From an uncultured Clostridia bacterium (GTDB lineage: Bacteria > Bacillota > Clostridia > Christensenellales > Borkfalkiaceae): a stretch of 10,514 nt of DNA. Location of the stretch: NCBI GenBank assembly GCA_934247855.1, contig CAKQKA010000060.1, forward strand, positions 1 to 10,514, given 5' to 3'. Positions 7,989-10,514 of the stretch are shown piece after piece. A model generated the notes under the pieces. It made no database searches. It saw nothing but the letters and a program-made list of their open reading frames with translations, and had not been told where the DNA came from. The position numbers and the translations under genes are program-made. How positions within the stretch are numbered: the stretch's first letter is position 1; each line of letters starts with the position of its first letter.

Positions 7989-8025
7989 AATATGCCCTCA
8001 TAAAATCCATTATTTATTATCGATT

Positions 8026-8054
8026 ATTATACAGTAAAAAGAGGAATTTGTAAA
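8026..8054 (-). promoter_or_regulatory. Sigma-A type promoter for proS
   Basis: On the minus strand, TTTACA (8054-8049) and TATAAT (8031-8026) are separated by exactly 17 bases. One mismatch from consensus in the -35 and a perfect -10 make this a strong candidate. Transcription would start near 8019, giving a leader of about 31 bases that contains the ribosome binding site. That is too short for a T-box, so proS is probably expressed constitutively or controlled at initiation. Confidence 0.82.
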
Positions 8055-8166
8055 GCAAATGTCCGCTTGTTACAATATTACTGCATATCACAGGGAAAAA
8101 TCAAGCCTTAAAAAAAACTATATACATAAACATTCATACCTATATGCCAAAACGCCACCGCCACGC

Positions 8167-8195
8167 TTGCCATTTTATCGATAAAGTGATATACT
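8167..8195 (+). promoter_or_regulatory. Sigma-A type promoter for transketolase
   Basis: TTGCCA (8167-8172) and TATACT (8190-8195) are 17 bases apart, close to consensus. The start site would be about 8202, leaving a leader of about 24 bases. The spacer holds a perfect 12-base palindrome, TTTATCGATAAA, which could be an operator. Confidence 0.8.
8174..8185. repeat. Perfect 12-base palindrome inside the transketolase promoter spacer
   Basis: TTTATCGATAAA is self-complementary and lies between the -35 and -10 elements, a position where a bound repressor would block polymerase. A related, imperfect TTATCGATTA occurs just downstream of the proS -10. ATCGAT is frequent elsewhere in this sequence, so an operator role is speculative. 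Confidence 0.35.
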
Positions 8196-8212
8196 GAAAA
8201 CAGCAAATAAAC

Positions 8213-8216
8213 GGAG
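8213..8216 (+). promoter_or_regulatory. Ribosome binding site for transketolase
   Basis: GGAG lies nine bases before the ATG at 8226, within the short leader expected from the promoter at 8167-8195. No other in-frame start upstream fits, since a longer start would lie inside or before the promoter. Confidence 0.7.
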
Positions 8217-8225
8217 ACGAAACAA

Positions 8226-10202
8226 ATGGACCTGAAACAACTTACCGTAAACGCCGTAAGAGTCCTTGCGGTCGATGAAATCGAAAAAGCAAACTCCGGT
8301 CATCCCGGTTTGCCCTTAGGTGCATCACCTATAGCTTGTGAATTATTCTCGGATTTTTTAAGTTTTAACCCCGGGAACCCGAATTTCTTTAACCGCGACA
8401 GATTTATTCTATCCGCAGGACATGGTTCGGCTATGCTTTACGCCCTGTTGCACTTATTCGGCTACGATATATCGATCGACGATCTTAAACAATTCCGCCA
8501 GGTCGGAAGCATTACAAGCGGTCACCCCGAACGCGGAACAGCTCCCGGCGTTGAAATAACGACAGGGCCACTCGGTCAGGGAATCGCGAACGCCGTAGGT
8601 ATGGCAATCGCCGAAAAACATCTTGCGGCACAATATAATCGCGATGGGTTTGATATCGTAGATCATTATACCTATGCATTATGCGGCGACGGTTGTATGC
8701 AGGAAGGTATTGAATATGAAGCAGCTTCCCTCGCCGGCACGCTTAAACTCAACAAACTGATCGTTCTTTACGATAAAAATAATATCACCATCGAAGGAAA
8801 CACCGATCTTGCTTTTACCGAGGACGTCGGGGCAAGACATAAAGCGCAAGGATGGAATGTGTTATACGTCAAAGACGGAAACGACTTGTCGGAACTTAAA
8901 AAAGCAATCGCAAAAGCAAAAAAACAAGTCGAAAAGCCGACTTTGATTATTTGTAAAACTTTAATCGGCTACGGATCGCCTCTGCAAGGATCGGAAAAAA
9001 CACACGGATCCCCGCTCGGAGCAGAAAATATTAAAAAACTTAAAGAAAATCTTGGTTGGACTCTACCCGCTTTTGAAGTCCCCGAAGAACTGAAAGAACA
9101 AAGAAAGAAATATATCCGCAAAGGCAAAGCGATCGAAAAGAGATGGAACACGTTATTCAACGAATACGCAAAAACCTATCCGGAACTCGCAAAGCAGTTT
9201 AAAGACGCGGTTGACGGGAACTACAATATTGCAAATGCGTTTGACGGTTTGGAATTTGCGAAAAGCGAAGCCACCAGAAGCACGGGGAGCACGGTTTTAA
9301 ACAGGCTCGCCGACGCAACGCCGTCGTTATTCGGCGGAAGCGCGGATCTCGGTCCCTCCAATAAAACCGTAATGAAAAATCGTTCGTATTTTTCGGCGGA
9401 AAATCCTGAAGGCTCGAATGTACATTTCGGCATACGCGAACACGCAATGGCAGCGGCATGCAACGGAATGGCCGCGCATGGCGGTTTATTGCCCTATTGC
9501 TCGACATTTTTCGTATTCAGCGATTACATGAAGAACGCCGTTCGTTTGTCCGCAATGATGCGTTTACGTGTGATTTACATTTTCACGCACGACAGTATCG
9601 GCGTCGGAGAGGACGGTCCCACACATCAGCCGATCGAACAGTCCGCGGTATTACGCTCTATACCGGATTTACAGGTTATCAGACCTGCAGATGGTATGGA
9701 AACCGTTTATGCGTATCGCTCGGCGGTAGAATATGACGGTCCCACGGCGATTATCCTTTCGAGACAAAATTTACCGCAACAAAGCGGTTCCGACGAAAAA
9801 GCTCTTAAAGGCGCATATGTTTCATCGGATTGCGCAGGCACTCCCGACTGCCTTCTTATCGGCTGCGGTTCGGAACTTGACCTTTGCATTAAAGCACAAA
9901 CTTTACTTAAAGAAGAACATTCGATAAACGCCAAGGTTATTTCGATTCCCTCCATGGAAATATTTGAAAGGCAAACAGAGGAATACAAACAAAGCATCAT
10001 ACCCGATTCGATAAAAGCACGCGTATGCGTTGAAGCAGGTTCGTCCATGCCCTGGTATAAATACGCCGGCGATAACGGACAGATTATTGCGATAGATCGT
10101 TTCGGCGAGTCAGGCAAAGCCGAACAATTATTTGTTAATTTTGGTTTCACAGCCAAAAACGTTTGCGAAAAAGCCCTTTTATCTATAAAGAAAGCAAAAT
10201 AA
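8226..10202 (+). CDS. tkt: Transketolase
   Basis: This thiamine-diphosphate enzyme moves two-carbon units between sugar phosphates in the non-oxidative pentose phosphate pathway. The 658 residues match the full-length single-chain form, not the split clostridial-type TktA/TktB subunits. The N-terminal pyrophosphate-binding domain has S-G-H-P-G at 24-28, A-G-H-G-S at 64-68, S-G-H-P-E at 98-102 and the cofactor motif G-D-G at 154-156 ending with N-N at 185-186. The middle pyrimidine-binding domain has G-S-A-D-L-G at 371-376 and the catalytic glutamate E405 in F-G-I-R-E-H-A-M. H-D-S-I-G-V-G-E-D-G-P-T-H-Q-P follows at 455-469. The C-terminal domain begins near 540. It is a single-gene unit with its own promoter and terminator. 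No other pentose phosphate gene is in the window. Confidence 0.98.
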   Translation: MDLKQLTVNAVRVLAVDEIEKANSGHPGLPLGASPIACELFSDFLSFNPGNPNFFNRDRFILSAGHGSAMLYALLHLFGYDISIDDLKQFRQVGSITSGHPERGTAPGVEITTGPLGQGIANAVGMAIAEKHLAAQYNRDGFDIVDHYTYALCGDGCMQEGIEYEAASLAGTLKLNKLIVLYDKNNITIEGNTDLAFTEDVGARHKAQGWNVLYVKDGNDLSELKKAIAKAKKQVEKPTLIICKTLIGYGSPLQGSEKTHGSPLGAENIKKLKENLGWTLPAFEVPEELKEQRKKYIRKGKAIEKRWNTLFNEYAKTYPELAKQFKDAVDGNYNIANAFDGLEFAKSEATRSTGSTVLNRLADATPSLFGGSADLGPSNKTVMKNRSYFSAENPEGSNVHFGIREHAMAAACNGMAAHGGLLPYCSTFFVFSDYMKNAVRLSAMMRLRVIYIFTHDSIGVGEDGPTHQPIEQSAVLRSIPDLQVIRPADGMETVYAYRSAVEYDGPTAIILSRQNLPQQSGSDEKALKGAYVSSDCAGTPDCLLIGCGSELDLCIKAQTLLKEEHSINAKVISIPSMEIFERQTEEYKQSIIPDSIKARVCVEAGSSMPWYKYAGDNGQIIAIDRFGESGKAEQLFVNFGFTAKNVCEKALLSIKKAK

Positions 10203-10212
10203 TTCAATAAAT

Positions 10213-10252
10213 AAAAAAGAAACAGGTGGCTGAATAATCCATCTGTTTTTTT
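10213..10252. terminator. Intrinsic terminator after transketolase, probably bidirectional
   Basis: AAACAGGTGG (10220-10229) pairs with CCATCTGTTT (10239-10248) in a ten-base-pair stem with one G-U pair and a nine-base loop. It is followed by T's to 10252. On the other strand the same hairpin leads into a T-rich tract (the A's at 10213-10218), so it could also stop leftward transcription coming from beyond the window. It begins 18 bases after the transketolase stop codon. Confidence 0.88.
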
Positions 10253-10514
10253 CATGCCGGATAAGAGTAATACAAGCCCCGCCAAAACGTCGATATTTAC
10301 GCCCTTTTCGTCAAGCTCTCGCTTGAAGTACGTCCGGTACGTCGGCGTTCGACTTTGCCAAAAATCATCGAAAATAGCAGCGTTTTGGTTGTATGCAAGT
10401 CTCGCGCCCGTGTTTTCAGGTAAGACAAGGCGCGTGAATGCATTAATTCTAGACGGTAAACATCGAACGCAACGAAGTATCAGCAAAAAACACGGTCGCA
10501 AGACCGAGGTTCTC
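10253..10514. other. Unassigned right-hand tail, open in frames on both strands
   Basis: No gene can be assigned here. On the plus strand one frame is open from an ATG at 10254 to the window edge (87 codons) and its last 17 residues are strongly basic, but there is no ribosome binding site; the ATG directly follows a terminator T-run. On the minus strand one frame is open from the edge through this whole stretch and on through the terminator, and its middle reads like plausible protein (for example R-T-Y-F-K-R-E-L-D-E-K-G). A third, minus-strand frame is open from the edge to a TAG at 10449-10451 and could be the last 21 codons of a gene entering from the right. Short inverted repeats occur at 10311-10326 (TCAAGC/GCTTGA) and 10403-10434 (CGCGCC/GGCGCG). 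A conserved intergenic repeat, structured RNA or gene relic would all fit; I cannot choose. Confidence 0.4.
10485..10506 (-). terminator. Possible leftward intrinsic terminator near the window edge
   Basis: Read on the minus strand, CGGTC and GACCG flank a TTGC loop (plus 10506-10493), followed by TG and then six T's (10490-10485). The stem is short (five G-C-rich pairs) but the T-run is well placed. It could end a leftward gene lying beyond 10514. The 21-codon open end down to 10449 passes through it, so the two readings compete. Confidence 0.45.

Noticed and set aside
7989..8020. T-box or other riboswitch leader in front of proS
   Set aside because: The promoter at 8054-8026 leaves only about 31 bases of leader, with no room for a specifier stem or an antiterminator, and no terminator hairpin is present.
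8454..9507. Leftward open frames opposite transketolase
   Set aside because: They are short, overlap each other in different frames and sit opposite a fully supported gene, so chance is the better explanation.
10326..10345. Short tandem GTACGTC repeat
   Set aside because: Only two imperfect copies of about nine bases are present, too few to call an array.
9707..10501. Leftward 264-codon open frame from a TTG at 10501 across the end of transketolase
   Set aside because: About 500 bases of it are antisense to the transketolase C-terminal coding region and it reads straight through the terminator hairpin. It has no convincing ribosome binding site. Only its first part, outside transketolase, is kept as an unexplained observation.

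Overview
The window looks like chromosomal DNA from a low-to-moderate G+C member of the Bacillota, most likely a clostridial, gut-type lineage. The grounds are strong GGAGG-type ribosome binding sites, near-consensus sigma-A promoters, short intergenic gaps, the eukaryote/archaeal-type prolyl-tRNA synthetase found in many clostridia, and AT-rich third positions. No mobile element, CRISPR array, rRNA or tRNA gene is visible.

Layout. Positions 1-7988 form one long head-to-tail run on the minus strand. In transcription order it holds prolyl-tRNA synthetase (proS), an unrecognised multi-spanning membrane protein with a hydrophilic NPF-rich tail, the tRNA-modifying GTPase MnmE, a LysR-family regulator, a CCA-adding type tRNA nucleotidyltransferase, a peptidase E-like (S51) hydrolase, an OmpR/PhoB-type response regulator and its sensor histidine kinase, which is cut by the left edge. 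Gaps are 95, 12, 27, -8 (overlap), 1, 42 and 13 bases, so most of the run is probably co-transcribed and partly translationally coupled. Three of the genes (proS, mnmE, cca) serve tRNA charging, wobble modification and 3'-end maturation.

The 237-base gap at 7989-8225 is a divergent promoter region. A consensus-like sigma-A promoter faces left towards proS (TTTACA-17-TATAAT). Another faces right towards a complete transketolase gene (TTGCCA-17-TATACT) at 8226-10202. Both leaders are short, about 25-31 bases, so there is no room for a T-box or riboswitch in front of proS.

After transketolase lies a strong intrinsic terminator whose T-tracts suit both strands (10213-10252). The last 262 bases (10253-10514) hold no gene I can assign. 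They stay open in one frame on the plus strand and one on the minus strand, contain several short inverted repeats, lack ribosome binding sites and include a second hairpin plus T-run facing left. I read this as a possible structured intergenic repeat or a gene relic. It is the least explained part of the window.

Overall the window is mostly housekeeping. I do not see a convincing new defence, mobile or biosynthetic system. The points most worth a second look are the right-hand tail, the unknown membrane protein and the unusual gene order around mnmE, lysR and cca.
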